Positions 30,741 to 40,393 of a DNA stretch of 64,000 nt are shown here, piece by piece (the stretch's first letter is position 1; each line of letters starts with the position of its first letter). Origin of the DNA: Edwardsiella piscicida (GTDB taxonomy: Bacteria > Pseudomonadota > Gammaproteobacteria > Enterobacterales > Enterobacteriaceae); NCBI RefSeq assembly GCF_001896205.1, contig NZ_MPNU01000001.1, positions 173,044 to 237,043 on the forward strand. The letters run 5' to 3'. Below the pieces are notes generated by a model, which was not told where the DNA came from, did not search any database, and saw nothing but the letters and a program-made list of their open reading frames with translations. A program made the translations under genes and the position numbers.

Positions 30741-31691
30741 ATGCTAAGTGCATTTCGTTTAGACCACGGTCGCTTATCCCGTATGGAGCTGGATGACACG
30801 GACCATCTCACGGCGTCGCTGTGGGTGGATCTGGTCGAGCCCGAAGAGGATGAGCGCCGGCGCGTACAGAGTGAACTGGGGCAGAGTCTGGCCACCCGCC
30901 CGGAGCTGGATGATATCGAGGCCTCCGCGCGCTTCTTCGAAGATGAGGATGGCCTGCATATTCACTCCTTCTTCTATTACGAAGATGCGGAAGATCACGC
31001 CGGTAACTCCACCGTCGCCTTTACCATCCGTGAAGGGCGCCTGTTTACCCTGCGTGAGCGCGAGCTGCCGGCGTTTCGTCTGTACCGGATGCGAGCGCGC
31101 AATCAGATGCTGGTGGACGGCAACGCCTATGAGCTGTTGCTGGATCTGTTTGAAACCAAAATCGAGCAGCTGGCCGACGAGATCGAAAACATCTACAGCG
31201 ATCTGGAGAAGCTGAGCCGAGTGATCATGGAGGGGCAGCAGGGCGATGAGTATGACGATGCGCTCTCGACGCTGGCCGAGCTGGAGGATATCGGCTGGAA
31301 GGTTCGCCTGTGCCTGATGGATACCCAGCGCGCGCTAAACTTCCTGGTGCGTAAGGCGCGTCTGCCCGCCAGCCAGCTGGAGCAGGCCCGTGAGGTGCTG
31401 CGCGATATCGAATCCCTGCTGCCGCACAATGAATCCCTGTTTCAGAAGGTCAACTTCTTGATGCAGGCGGCGATGGGTTTTATCAATATCGAGCAGAACC
31501 GTATCATCAAGATCTTCTCGGTGGTCTCTGTGGTCTTCCTGCCGCCGACGCTGGTCGCCTCCAGCTATGGGATGAACTTTGAGTTTATGCCGGAGCTGAA
31601 GTGGTCGTTTGGCTATCCCGGCGCCATCCTGCTGATGATCCTGGCGGGCCTTGCGCCCTATCTCTACTTTAAGCGTAAAAAATGGCTCTGA
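30741..31691 (+). CDS. corA: Magnesium/cobalt/nickel transporter CorA
   Basis: Homopentameric inner-membrane channel, the main Mg2+ uptake route. The 316-residue protein (same as E. coli) has a large acidic cytoplasmic domain, the long stalk helix, and two C-terminal membrane helices. The signature YGMNF ends TM1 and the MPEL periplasmic loop precedes TM2; the C terminus is basic (YFKRKKWL). A long leader with a putative corL frame suggests control by cytoplasmic Mg2+. It is followed by a strong terminator. Confidence 0.97.
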   Translation: MLSAFRLDHGRLSRMELDDTDHLTASLWVDLVEPEEDERRRVQSELGQSLATRPELDDIEASARFFEDEDGLHIHSFFYYEDAEDHAGNSTVAFTIREGRLFTLRERELPAFRLYRMRARNQMLVDGNAYELLLDLFETKIEQLADEIENIYSDLEKLSRVIMEGQQGDEYDDALSTLAELEDIGWKVRLCLMDTQRALNFLVRKARLPASQLEQAREVLRDIESLLPHNESLFQKVNFLMQAAMGFINIEQNRIIKIFSVVSVVFLPPTLVASSYGMNFEFMPELKWSFGYPGAILLMILAGLAPYLYFKRKKWL

Positions 31692-31712
31692 GCCCGCGCG
31701 CCTGTTGGTGAG

Positions 31713-31741
31713 TAACGGCCCCGCTGGGGCCGTTATTTTTT
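31713..31741 (+). terminator. corA terminator
   Basis: 10-bp stem TAACGGCCCC/GGGGCCGTTA with GCT loop, followed by six T. Confidence 0.92.
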
Positions 31742-31801
31742 GTACATCTTCACGGGGAAAAATGCTTATCATAGCGTGAGGTGATCGGGGCAGGAGGCGC
31801 G

Positions 31802-32858
31802 GTGGAGCGTTTGGCGCACGCTGAACAGTGGAGCATATTGGCGGTCCTGTCGCTGGGGCTGGGGGGGCTATTCCTGTGGCTGCGTCTGCCCGCGGCGCTG
31901 CTGCTGGGGCCCATGCTGGCCGCCGTCGCGCTGGGGCTGCGGGGGGCGACCATTCGGGTGCACCGGCTGGCAATGCCGATAGCCCAGGCGATCCTCGGCT
32001 GTATGATCGCTCGCGCGCTGTCGCTGTCGCTTCTGTCGCCGCTGCTGGATGACTGGCCCGTGGTTCTGCTGGTGCTGCTGTGCACTCAGCTGTGCAGTGC
32101 GATCACCGGTTGGCTGCTGGTGCGCCTGAGCGATCTGCCCGGCCCCACCGGCGCCTGGGGATCGTCGCCCGGTGGGGCATCGGCGATGGTGGCGATGGCG
32201 GGGGAGTTTGGCGCCGACGTGCGGCTGGTGGCCTTTATGCAATACCTGCGGGTTTTGTTTGTCGCCGCGGCGGCGGCGCTGGTGGTCCGGGTGGGTTTGG
32301 GCGATGCGCCGCAGGGGGTGCCGCTGGCTCCCCCTTGGTTTCCCGCGCTGGGGTGGGCGGTTTGTTGCCACGCTGCTCCTCGCCGGCGGCGGTGCCTGGC
32401 TGGGACGCCGCCTGCGTATTCCCGCAGGGGCCCTGCTGCTGCCGATGCTGATCGGCGCTCTGTGTAATACCACCGGTGTCATGACGCCGCAAACCCCGGA
32501 GTGGCTGCTGGCCATCGCCTATACCCTGATCGGTTGGCAGGTCGGTCTGCTGTTTACCCGTACTCTCTTTGTCTTGGCGCTGCGCGCCCTGCCGCAGATC
32601 ATTTTGTCGATTGCGGCTCTGATGCTGTGTTGCGCGTTGATGGCCTGGGGGCTGACGCAGGTGCTGCCGATCGATCCGCTCAGCGCCTATCTGGCAACCA
32701 GCCCCGGCGGGCTGGACACCATTGCCATTATCGCCGCCGGTAGCCAGGTGAATTTGGCCTTTGTCATGGCCCTGCAGATGCTACGCCTGTTTACCATTCT
32801 GCTGATGGGGCCGGCCGTTGCGCGCTGGATCTCGCGTCACGCCGCCTCAGCGCCGTAG
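31802..32858 (+). pseudogene. abrB: AbrB-family membrane protein, frameshifted
   Basis: Homologue of E. coli AbrB (about 348 aa), an inner-membrane protein built from two repeats and described as a putative regulator of aidB; transport activity is not established. The N-terminal half (31802 to about 32350) reads GAWGSSPGGASAMVAMA and VAFMQYLRVLFVA. The C-terminal half (about 32355-32858), with AYLATSPGGLDTIAIIAAGS, is in the next frame. Removing one G from the GGGG run at 32350-32353 joins them as PALGGRFVATLLLAGG, restoring a full-length protein. It is therefore either a one-base sequencing error or a recent inactivation. The GTG at 31802 follows AGGAGG. The 3' end overlaps convergent rarD by 12 bp. 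Confidence 0.85.
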
Positions 32859-33737
32859 GCGGCGCTGGGTGTAGAGCGCATCGATAATAAACAGCAGCAG
32901 CGCGCTCCAGATAAAGCCAAAGGCGATGAGCTTGTCGCGCGTCATCTGCTCGCCATAGCAGAGGGTCGCCAGCAGGAACATCAGCGTAGGGCCGAGGTAT
33001 TGGAAAAAACCCAGGGTAGAGAGACGCAGACGGGTCGCTGCCGCGGTGAAACAGAGCAGTGGAACAGTGGTGACGACACCGGCGGCGATCAGCAGCAGGT
33101 TTAGCGACAGCGGATTAGCACTGAGGTGGCTGGTGGGCGAGTCGGCGGCGACGAACAGGTAGTACAGCGCCAGCGGCAGCAGCCATAGGGTTTCCATCAG
33201 CATGCCGCTCTGCGCATCGATGGCGATCTTTTTGCGCAGCAGGCCGTAGAAGGCGAAGCTGAAGGCCAGCCCCAGCGCGATCACCGGAACGGAGCCGAAC
33301 TGCCATAGCTGAACCATGACGCCGACGATGGCCAATGCGACCGCCAGCCACTGCATCCGGCGAAAGCGTTCGCCGAGAAACAGCATCCCCAGCAACACAT
33401 TGACCAAGGGATTGATAAAATATCCCAGGCTGGCTTCCAGCATGTGGTTATGATTGACGGCCCAGATATACAGCAGCCAGTTGCCCCCGATCAGGCAGGC
33501 GCTCAGCGCCAGCAGGGCAATTTTGTAGGGCGTATGGCGCAGGGCGTAAAGTTGACGCCAGCTGCGGCCAATGGCCAGCAGGATCAGCATAAAGAAAAAT
33601 GACCAGATGACGCGGTGGGTCAGGATTTCCGTTGCGGGAACCTGCTGCAGCAGTTTGAAGTAGATGGGGGCGATGCCCCAGATTAAATAGGCCGTCAGTG
33701 CCAGAATGACTCCCTGGCGGGTGTGCTGTGTATCCAT
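32847..33737 (-). CDS. rarD: RarD, EamA/DMT-family permease
   Basis: Inner-membrane drug/metabolite transporter superfamily protein; the name comes from a chloramphenicol-related phenotype, and the substrate is unknown. The 296-residue protein (same length as E. coli) has ten membrane segments in two EamA repeats and the conserved LTHRVIWSFFFML, GGNWLLYIWAVNHNHMLEAS, LGYFINPLVNVLLGM and FTAAATRLRLSTLGFFQYLG. It is convergent with abrB and divergent from pldA. Confidence 0.95.
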   Translation of the reverse strand: MDTQHTRQGVILALTAYLIWGIAPIYFKLLQQVPATEILTHRVIWSFFFMLILLAIGRSWRQLYALRHTPYKIALLALSACLIGGNWLLYIWAVNHNHMLEASLGYFINPLVNVLLGMLFLGERFRRMQWLAVALAIVGVMVQLWQFGSVPVIALGLAFSFAFYGLLRKKIAIDAQSGMLMETLWLLPLALYYLFVAADSPTSHLSANPLSLNLLLIAAGVVTTVPLLCFTAAATRLRLSTLGFFQYLGPTLMFLLATLCYGEQMTRDKLIAFGFIWSALLLFIIDALYTQRRLRR

Positions 33738-33944
33738 ATTATTTTTCCGCGCTTCCCGCTGAATGTAGCGAGGGAGTGTACTGTATTTTTCATTTTATGC
33801 TCAGGGCTAAAATGGCGGTGCCGCGATGTCGGCAGGGCGGTGGCGAACGGCGTCATGGTCAGGCGTGTTAATGGTACCACCTGGGATGTGCGCGGCAGAT
33901 CAGCTGCCCGCGGTGGGCAGAGTATTTCAGAGAGCGATGTAGTG

Positions 33945-34832
33945 ATGAATGCGTGTAAAAAATATTTAATGGCCGGAGTGGCGGCGTTGCCACTGGTAGC
34001 GCAGGCGGCGCCGAGCGCGAGTGAAAGCGGTGCGGCACCCGCGCTGAGTGATAATGAGGGGGTGATCGCCAACATGCTGCGGCATTACGATAACCCGTTT
34101 ACGCTTTATCCTTACTCCACCAACTATGTGCTGTATACCCAGACCAGCGATATCAATAAAGAGGCCATCAGCTCTTATGACTGGGGCGATCAGGCTAAAA
34201 AGAACGAGATTAAGTTTCAGATTAGCCTGGCATTCCCCATCTGGCGCGGTATCGCCGGCGATAACTCGGTGCTCGGCGCAGCCTACACTCAGCAGTCCTG
34301 GTGGCAGGCGTTTAACCGCAGCGAATCTTCTCCGTTTCGCGAAACCAACTATGAGCCGCGCCTGTTTTTAGGCTGGGCGACCGACTACCCCCTGTTCGGC
34401 GGCTGGGTGCTGCGCGATATTGAGGCGGGCGGGGTGCACCAGTCTAATGGCCGGTCGGATCCGACTTCGCGCAGCTGGAACCGCGTCTATACCCGTTTTC
34501 TGGCGCAGAACGGGAATTTTCAGGTTCAGCTGATGCCGTGGTATCGCATTCCGGAGAGTCCGAACAAGGACGATAACCCCGATATCACCAAGTACATGGG
34601 CTACTACGAAGCGGAGATGGGCTATCGCCTGGGCGAGAGCGTCTTCAGCCTACGTGGGCGCTACAACTGGAACAGCGGCTATGGCGCGGCCGAGCTGGGC
34701 TGGAGCTATCCGCTGACCCGCCACGTCCGTTTCTATACCCAGCTGTTCAGCGGCTACGGCGAGTCGTTAATCGACTATAACTTCCGCCAGACCCGCTTCG
34801 GCGTCGGCGTCATGCTGAACGATATCCTGTAA
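33945..34832 (+). CDS. pldA: Outer-membrane phospholipase A1
   Basis: Integral outer-membrane, Ca2+-dependent lipase (OMPLA) that removes phospholipids mislocalised to the outer leaflet. The 295-residue precursor has a signal peptide ending near AQA-A (21), a 12-strand barrel pattern, and the catalytic residues in HQSNGRSDPTSRSWNR: His165, Ser167 and Asn179, spaced as in E. coli. It ends in a barrel strand GVGVMLNDIL. The ATG at 33945 gives a normal signal peptide. It lies between rarD and recQ as in E. coli. Confidence 0.96.
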   Translation: MNACKKYLMAGVAALPLVAQAAPSASESGAAPALSDNEGVIANMLRHYDNPFTLYPYSTNYVLYTQTSDINKEAISSYDWGDQAKKNEIKFQISLAFPIWRGIAGDNSVLGAAYTQQSWWQAFNRSESSPFRETNYEPRLFLGWATDYPLFGGWVLRDIEAGGVHQSNGRSDPTSRSWNRVYTRFLAQNGNFQVQLMPWYRIPESPNKDDNPDITKYMGYYEAEMGYRLGESVFSLRGRYNWNSGYGAAELGWSYPLTRHVRFYTQLFSGYGESLIDYNFRQTRFGVGVMLNDIL

Positions 34833-34845
34833 CGCGGGACAAAAT

Positions 34846-34881
34846 CGGCGCGTACGCCTAAAATAGCGCCGGTGTTTTTTT
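34846..34881 (+). terminator. Possible pldA terminator
   Basis: CGGCGC/GCGCCG 6-bp stem with a long 14-nt loop, then seven T. Only moderately convincing because of the loop. Confidence 0.5.
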
Positions 34882-34900
34882 ATGGTTTACGGGGAGCAGC

Positions 34901-36730
34901 GTGGCAACGGCAGCGGTTATTAATACAGAGAGGCTGGCAGAGGGGGTGCTTAAAGACACCTTCGGCTATCAGCAGTTCCGCCCGGGACAACAGGCCATCG
35001 TCGAGGCGGCGATAGCCGGGCGCGACTGTCTGGTGGTAATGCCGACCGGGGGCGGAAAATCCCTGTGTTATCAAATACCGGCGTTAGTGCGGGATGGGTT
35101 GACCATCGTCGTTTCTCCGCTGATTTCCCTGATGAAGGATCAGGTCGATCAGCTGCAGGCTAACGGGGTAAACGCCGCCTGCCTGAACTCGACCCTGAAC
35201 CGTGAGCAGCAGCAGGCGGTCTACGCCGGCTGCCGCAGCGGGGAGATCCGTCTGCTGTACATCGCCCCAGAGCGGCTGATGATGGATAACCTGCTGGATA
35301 CGCTGCCGCAGTGGAATCCTACGCTGCTGGCGGTTGATGAGGCGCACTGTATCTCCCAGTGGGGGCACGATTTCCGGCCGGAATACAGCGCGCTGGGGCA
35401 GATTAAGCGCCGTTTCCCGCAGATGCCGGTGATCGCGCTGACGGCAACCGCCGATGACGCGACCCGCCAGGATATCCTGGGCCTGCTCGATCTGCGCGAT
35501 CCGCTGGTACAGGTCAGTAGCTTTGACCGCCCCAATATCCGCTATACCCTGATCGAAAAGTTTAAGCCGCTGGATCAGCTGTGGCACTTTGTGCAGTCGC
35601 AGCGCGGGAAGTCAGGCATCATCTACTGCAACAGCCGCGCCAAAGTAGAGGACACCGCCGCGCGCCTGCAAAGCCGTGGCCTGAGCGTTGGTGCGTATCA
35701 CGCGGGGCTGGACAATGGTCGCCGCGCCGAGGTGCAAGAGGCGTTTCAGCGCGATGATTTGCAGATTGTGGTGGCGACGGTGGCCTTTGGCATGGGGATC
35801 AACAAGCCCAACGTTCGCTTCGTGGTGCACTTCGATATTCCGCGCAATATCGAATCCTACTATCAGGAGACCGGGCGTGCCGGGCGCGACGGGCTGCCGG
35901 CGGAGGCGCTGCTGTTTTACGATCCGGCCGATATGGCCTGGCTGCGCCGCTGTCTGGAGGAGAAGCCAGAGGGCGCACAGAAGGAGATCGAGCGTCACAA
36001 GCTGAATGCGATGAATGCCTTTGCCGAGGCGCAAACCTGTCGTCGTCTGGTGCTGCTGAACTACTTTGGCGAGGGGCGACAGGAGAGCTGCGATAACTGC
36101 GATATCTGCCTGGATCCGCCCAAGCGCTACGATGGCCTGCTCGATGCGCAGAAGGCGCTGTCGACCGTGGCCCGCGTCGGGCAGCGTTTTGGCATTGGCT
36201 ATGTGGTCGAGGTGCTGCGCGGCGCCAACAGCGCCCGTATCCGCGAATGGGGGCACGATAAGCTGTCGGTCTACGGCATTGGCCGCGAGCACAGCACCGA
36301 GCACTGGGTGAGCATTCTACGCCAGCTGATCCACCTGGGGCTGGTGACGCAGAATATTGCCCTGCACTCGGCGCTGCAGCTGACGGAGGCGGCGCGCCCG
36401 GTCCTGCGGGGAGAGGTCGCCCTCCAGCTGGCGGTTCCCCGGGTCATCAACCTCAAGGCGCGCAGCAGCGCACAGAAGAGCTATGGCGGCAACTATGACC
36501 GCAAGCTATTTGCCAAGCTGCGCAAGCTGCGCAAGGCGATCGCCGACGAAGAGAATATCCCGCCCTACGTCGTGTTTAACGACGCGACGCTGCTGGAGAT
36601 GGCGGAGCAGATGCCGCTGCGGGCGGGCGATCTGCTCAGCATCAACGGCGTTGGCCAGCGTAAGCTGGAGCGCTTTGGCGCGCCGTTTATGACCCTGATC
36701 CGCGAACATCTGGATGAGGGGCAGGACTAG
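34901..36730 (+). CDS. recQ: ATP-dependent DNA helicase RecQ
   Basis: 3'-5' SF2 helicase for recombinational repair. The 609-residue protein has motif 0 [14 protein letters not shown], Walker [19 protein letters not shown] box [19 protein letters not shown], motif III LTATAD and motif [12 protein letters not shown]. It has the four-cysteine Zn site (CRR..CDNCDIC), an RQC winged helix and a C-terminal HRDC domain (about 527-600). The GTG at 34901 follows GGGGAG. It is convergent with the SAM hydrolase gene, 6 bp between stops. Confidence 0.97.
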   Translation: MATAAVINTERLAEGVLKDTFGYQQFRPGQQAIVEAAIAGRDCLVVMPTGGGKSLCYQIPALVRDGLTIVVSPLISLMKDQVDQLQANGVNAACLNSTLNREQQQAVYAGCRSGEIRLLYIAPERLMMDNLLDTLPQWNPTLLAVDEAHCISQWGHDFRPEYSALGQIKRRFPQMPVIALTATADDATRQDILGLLDLRDPLVQVSSFDRPNIRYTLIEKFKPLDQLWHFVQSQRGKSGIIYCNSRAKVEDTAARLQSRGLSVGAYHAGLDNGRRAEVQEAFQRDDLQIVVATVAFGMGINKPNVRFVVHFDIPRNIESYYQETGRAGRDGLPAEALLFYDPADMAWLRRCLEEKPEGAQKEIERHKLNAMNAFAEAQTCRRLVLLNYFGEGRQESCDNCDICLDPPKRYDGLLDAQKALSTVARVGQRFGIGYVVEVLRGANSARIREWGHDKLSVYGIGREHSTEHWVSILRQLIHLGLVTQNIALHSALQLTEAARPVLRGEVALQLAVPRVINLKARSSAQKSYGGNYDRKLFAKLRKLRKAIADEENIPPYVVFNDATLLEMAEQMPLRAGDLLSINGVGQRKLERFGAPFMTLIREHLDEGQD

Positions 36731-36736
36731 AGACGA

Positions 36737-37636
36737 TCAGCGGCACTTTTGCAGCGTTATCTGCCACTCCGCGCCGGCGGCGATGCGCTGCTTTTCGGCA
36801 AAGCTGTCCATATTTAGCGCGACGGCGACGTTGAGCAGGCTGTTGAGATAGACTAGCGGTTGCCCCGGCGGCACATCGGCGAAGCTGTGCACATAGGGCG
36901 CGTGCCCCTGATAGCGCGTCTGACCCTGTTGGGCTATCGTGATGCACAGTCGATCGTTGAGCGCGATCCCCGCCTTTTCCAGCATCTCATCCCCGATATT
37001 GCTCCATAGATTGCCATACTGAACGTCCAGAATGGCAATGGTGCCGCTGACTTTCCCCGGCTGCCACTGCGCCTGCTGATAGGGAATTTCGGTTATCTGG
37101 TTCGGCAAGCGTGGGCCAACCTGCTCGAAACGGATAGTGCCCGAGGCCAGCCGAGCACCGGTATAGGCGTACACATCACGGCCGTGGAAGGTATATGACT
37201 TTTCCGACCCCTGCAGCCGGTTGGTCTGCTCATCGATCTCGCGCACGCTGTCGATCCCCAGCGTCTGGGCGACCAGCGTCAGCGTGCCATTATCCGGCGA
37301 GACGAAAAACTGGCCGTTTTTGGTCTTCAGCACTACGGAGCGCCGCTCGCTGCCGACGCCCGGATCGACCACGCTGACAAAAACGGTGCCTGCCGGCCAG
37401 TAACGGGCGGTCTGATGTAGCCGGTAGGCCGCCTGCCAGATGTCGTAGGGGGGGATCTCATGGGTCAGGTCAAAGAGGTGAATCTGGCTATCGACGCCGA
37501 AGGCGACCCCTTTCATCGCGGAGACGGCGCCATCCCGCAGGCTGAAATCGGTCTGCAGTACCAGCGCCTGCGCCGCCAGCGCGCCATGGATATAGAGCGT
37601 GCCGAGCAGCAGCAGGGTGAGTCGGATGATGCGCAT
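36737..37636 (-). CDS. Exported S-adenosylmethionine hydrolase-family protein
   Basis: Member of the DUF62/PF01887 family whose characterised members hydrolyse S-adenosylmethionine to adenosine and methionine (or use chloride/fluoride). The 299-residue product has a clear signal peptide (RIIRLTLLLLGTLYIHGALA, cleavage after about 21), so the enzyme should act in the periplasm. Family motifs follow: QTDFSLRDGAVSAMKG, FDLTHEIPPYD, VVDPGVGSERR, FVSPDNGTL, TFHGRD and AILDVQYGNLWSNI. The catalytic-type triad is kept as Asp91, Arg98 and His151. It is divergent from rhtC across a palindromic region. The substrate in the periplasm is unknown. Confidence 0.85.
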   Translation of the reverse strand: MRIIRLTLLLLGTLYIHGALAAQALVLQTDFSLRDGAVSAMKGVAFGVDSQIHLFDLTHEIPPYDIWQAAYRLHQTARYWPAGTVFVSVVDPGVGSERRSVVLKTKNGQFFVSPDNGTLTLVAQTLGIDSVREIDEQTNRLQGSEKSYTFHGRDVYAYTGARLASGTIRFEQVGPRLPNQITEIPYQQAQWQPGKVSGTIAILDVQYGNLWSNIGDEMLEKAGIALNDRLCITIAQQGQTRYQGHAPYVHSFADVPPGQPLVYLNSLLNVAVALNMDSFAEKQRIAAGAEWQITLQKCR

Positions 37637-37695
37637 GATTTTTTCCTCATTCCTTGAGTGACGTGGTAGCCCGCGCGGTGAGGGGCGGACTCGCG

Positions 37696-37745
37696 CTGTC
37701 CAAATAATGGACAGATCGGTTATTAATCAGTGCGCACATTATTTG
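37696..37745. promoter_or_regulatory. Palindromic operator-like region between SAM hydrolase gene and rhtC
   Basis: CTGTCCAAATAATGGACAG at 37696-37714 is a perfect palindrome (7-bp arms, 5-bp centre). CAAATAATG (37701-37709) is repeated as its inverse CATTATTTG at 37737-37745. The arrangement looks like two operator copies in the divergent intergenic region. No known regulator consensus was recognised. Confidence 0.5.
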
Positions 37746-37791
37746 TCAACGATGTTAGCATGGAGAAACCTTAATCCATGAGTTACCTCAC

Positions 37792-38400
37792 ATGATGCTG
37801 TTTCTAACCGTCGCGGTAGTCCACCTGCTGGCGTTAATGACGCCGGGACCTGACTTTTTCTTTGTTTCACAGACGGCGCTGAGCCGCTCCCGGGCCGAGG
37901 CGCTACGCGGCGTTGCCGGTATTTCGCTGGGGATCGTCATTTGGGCCGGCGTGGCGCTGATGGGGCTGCATCTTCTGTTAATGAAGATGGCCTGGCTGCA
38001 CAGCATCATCACCGTCGGCGGTGGACTGTATCTGTGCTGGATGGGGCTGCAAATGCTTCGCGCCGCCCGCCGTCCTCAGGGCGATGCCCCGCAGGGGGTG
38101 ACATCGCTGCACGGCGGCGCCTTCTGGCGCGGTTTCCTGACCAACCTCTCCAACCCCAAGGCGGTGATCTATTTTGGCTCGGTCTTCTCCCTGTTCGTCG
38201 GAGATGAGGTCACCGGCGCTCAACGCATCGGGCTGTTTATTCTGATCGTCAGCGAAACCTTTATCTGGTTCAGTCTGGTGGCGTCGGTATTTGCGCTGCC
38301 GGTCATGCGGCGTGGCTATCAGCGCATGGCGCGTTGGATCGACGGCGTGGCGGGGACGCTGTTCGCCGCGTTTGGCCTGCACCTGATCCTGAGTCGCTAA
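37792..38400 (+). CDS. rhtC: Threonine exporter RhtC
   Basis: LysE-superfamily inner-membrane exporter of L-threonine. The 202-residue protein has about six membrane segments and the family motif LALMTPGPDFFFVSQTALSR with GGGLYLCWMGLQMLR, LTNLSNPKAVIYFGSVFSLF and MRRGYQRMARWIDG, very close to E. coli RhtC. In E. coli rhtC follows recQ directly; here a SAM hydrolase gene lies between. Two adjacent ATGs (37792, 37795) make the exact start uncertain. Confidence 0.93.
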   Translation: MMLFLTVAVVHLLALMTPGPDFFFVSQTALSRSRAEALRGVAGISLGIVIWAGVALMGLHLLLMKMAWLHSIITVGGGLYLCWMGLQMLRAARRPQGDAPQGVTSLHGGAFWRGFLTNLSNPKAVIYFGSVFSLFVGDEVTGAQRIGLFILIVSETFIWFSLVASVFALPVMRRGYQRMARWIDGVAGTLFAAFGLHLILSR

Positions 38401-38423
38401 TACGCGAGGGGTTACTGCATCAA

Positions 38424-38454
38424 TAAAAAAACGGGGCGCGAATATCGCGCCCCG
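38424..38454 (-). terminator. Terminator of the gntKU operon
   Basis: Read on the minus strand, CGGGGCGCGA/TCGCGCCCCG forms a 10-bp stem with TAT loop followed by seven T. It lies about 20 bp after the gntU stop. Confidence 0.9.
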
Positions 38455-38473
38455 CTGTCATCGGTCGTCGGCG

Positions 38474-39811
38474 TTACAGCGCCATGAAGAACAGCATACC
38501 GACGATGGCGCCGGTGGTGCCGAGGATGGTTTCCATGACAGACCAGGTTTTCAGGGTCTGGGCTTCGGTGGCACCGGTGAACTTACCGTACAGCCAGAAG
38601 CCGGAGTCGTTAACGTGGCTCAGGACGATGGAGCCGCCGGCGATGCAGACGGACAGGGCCGCCAGCTGTGCGCCGCTGTAGCCCAGCTCGCCGATGACCG
38701 GCAGAACCAGGCCGACGGTGGTCAGACAGGCTACCGTTGCGGAGCCCTGGATGACGCGTACGGCGGCGGCCAGTACGAAGCAGGCGACGGCGATGGGCAG
38801 GCCCGCGCCAATCAGCGAGTTCCCCAGGGCCGGGCCTACGCCGGAATCCACCAGAACCTGCTTAAACACGCCACCGGCACCGGTGACCAGCAGAATGATA
38901 CCGGCGGGTTGGATGGCCGCGGAGCAGATATCCATCACCTTCTCTTTGCTCATGCCGCGGCGGATAGCCAGGCCATAGGTGGCCACCAGGCAGGCCAGCA
39001 GGATAGCGGTGAACGGATGGCCGATGAACTCCAGCCACTTGTACAGCTCGGACCCCTGCTCAACGAAGCGGGCGCCGATGGTTTTCAGGCCGACCAGTAC
39101 CAGCGGGAACAGCACCAGCGCCAGGCTGAAGCTAAAGGAGGGCAGCTGCCCTTTGCCCAGGCTCGGCTCCTGAATATCTTTCGGCAGCGCCAGGGTGACG
39201 TGCTTGCTGATGAAGTTACCGTACAGCGGACCGGCCAGAATCATACCCGGGATGGCGGCGCACAGTCCGATCAGGATCATCCAGCCATAGTCGGCGCCCA
39301 TCTGGGAGGCCAGCAGCATCGGGGTCGGCCCCGGCAGCAGGAAGGCGGCGGCCCCGGCTACGCCGGCAAACAGCGGAATGGCCAGCTTGACCACGTTGCC
39401 ACCGGTGCGGCGCGCGACGGCGAACACGACGCCGATCAGCAGTACGATAGCGACGTCAAAGAACAGCGGCAGGGCGCACACCAGACCGGCGATGCCCAGC
39501 GCGTAGTGGGCACGCTTTTCACCAAAGCTCTTCAGCAGGCGGGCGGCGATCTGATCCAGTGCACCGGTTTCGTGCAGGATTTTACCGAACATGGCGCCCA
39601 GTGCGACCACGATAGAGAGGAAGCCCAGCGTGCCGCCCATCCCGTTTTGCATGGTCTGGGCAATTTTATCGATGGGCATACCGGAGAAGATACCGGCGCC
39701 GATAGAGACCAGCATCAGGGCCACAAAGGCGTGCATGCGCGCCTTCATGACCAGGAACAGCAGCAGCAGCACGGAGCCGACTGCGGTCATTACGAGGGTT
39801 AACGTACTCAT
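38474..39811 (-). CDS. gntU: Gluconate permease GntU (GntP family)
   Basis: Inner-membrane gluconate:H+ symporter. The 445-residue protein has about 12-14 membrane segments and family motifs MKARMHAFVALMLVS, MGGTLGFLSIVVALGAMFGK, PLFFDVAIVLLIGV, RVIQGSATVACLTT and LSHVNDSGFWL. Similarity over the whole length is greatest to E. coli GntU, the low-affinity permease encoded with gntK. It lies 11 bp after gntK. Confidence 0.93.
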   Translation of the reverse strand: MSTLTLVMTAVGSVLLLLFLVMKARMHAFVALMLVSIGAGIFSGMPIDKIAQTMQNGMGGTLGFLSIVVALGAMFGKILHETGALDQIAARLLKSFGEKRAHYALGIAGLVCALPLFFDVAIVLLIGVVFAVARRTGGNVVKLAIPLFAGVAGAAAFLLPGPTPMLLASQMGADYGWMILIGLCAAIPGMILAGPLYGNFISKHVTLALPKDIQEPSLGKGQLPSFSFSLALVLFPLVLVGLKTIGARFVEQGSELYKWLEFIGHPFTAILLACLVATYGLAIRRGMSKEKVMDICSAAIQPAGIILLVTGAGGVFKQVLVDSGVGPALGNSLIGAGLPIAVACFVLAAAVRVIQGSATVACLTTVGLVLPVIGELGYSGAQLAALSVCIAGGSIVLSHVNDSGFWLYGKFTGATEAQTLKTWSVMETILGTTGAIVGMLFFMAL

Positions 39812-39822
39812 CGTCGGTGCTC

Positions 39823-40353
39823 CTAGGCAATGATGGATTTAATGGTATTCAGGGTATCGGCCACCACGCTGTCCAGCGGCTGGCTGATGTCGATGGCGTA
39901 TACGTCGCGCTCTTCGGTCGTCGGCTCTTCCAGGGCCGCAAACTGGGAAACCAGCATCTGCGGTTTGAAGAAGTGCCCTTTGCGCGCCAGCAGGCGGCTT
40001 TCGATCAGGGCGAAGTCACCCTGCAGGTAAACGAATGAGAGGTTGGTGTTACCGTCGCGCAGCATGTCGCGGTAACGCTTTTTCAGCGCCGAGCAGACGA
40101 TCAGCGAGACGTCGTTGGTGCGCTGCATGGCGAAGACCGCATCGTTGAGGGCCTGGAGCCACGGCGTGCGATCGTCATCGTTCAGCGCGTGGCCGTCGGC
40201 CATCTTGCTGATGTTGGCGCGCGGGTGTAGGAAGTCGCCGTCCAGAAAGGCGGCGCTCAGCCGTTGGGCGACGGCGTTGGCGACGGCGGACTTGCCGCTG
40301 CCGGAAACGCCCATCAGAACAAAGACGTGTTTTTGCTGTTGGCTTTCGCTCAT
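39823..40353 (-). CDS. gntK: Gluconokinase
   Basis: Phosphorylates gluconate to 6-phosphogluconate for the Entner-Doudoroff and pentose phosphate pathways. The 176-residue P-loop kinase has VLMGVSGSGKSAVANAVA, the DGDFLHPRANISKMADGHALNDDDR substrate segment (residues about 41-66), VCSALKKRYRD and a LID-type segment ESRLLARKGHFF. The ATG at 40353 starts MSESQQQKHVFV; a longer in-phase start at 40449 reads through the operator region and is rejected. Confidence 0.95.
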   Translation of the reverse strand: MSESQQQKHVFVLMGVSGSGKSAVANAVAQRLSAAFLDGDFLHPRANISKMADGHALNDDDRTPWLQALNDAVFAMQRTNDVSLIVCSALKKRYRDMLRDGNTNLSFVYLQGDFALIESRLLARKGHFFKPQMLVSQFAALEEPTTEERDVYAIDISQPLDSVVADTLNTIKSIIA

Positions 40354-40393
40354 GCTGTATTCCCCGGTGGGCGGCACGTCGCCGCGCAATGCA

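Noticed and set aside
38615-39802. Long frame antisense to gntU
   Set aside because: Glutamine/glycine/aspartate-rich translation typical of the complement of a membrane-protein gene.
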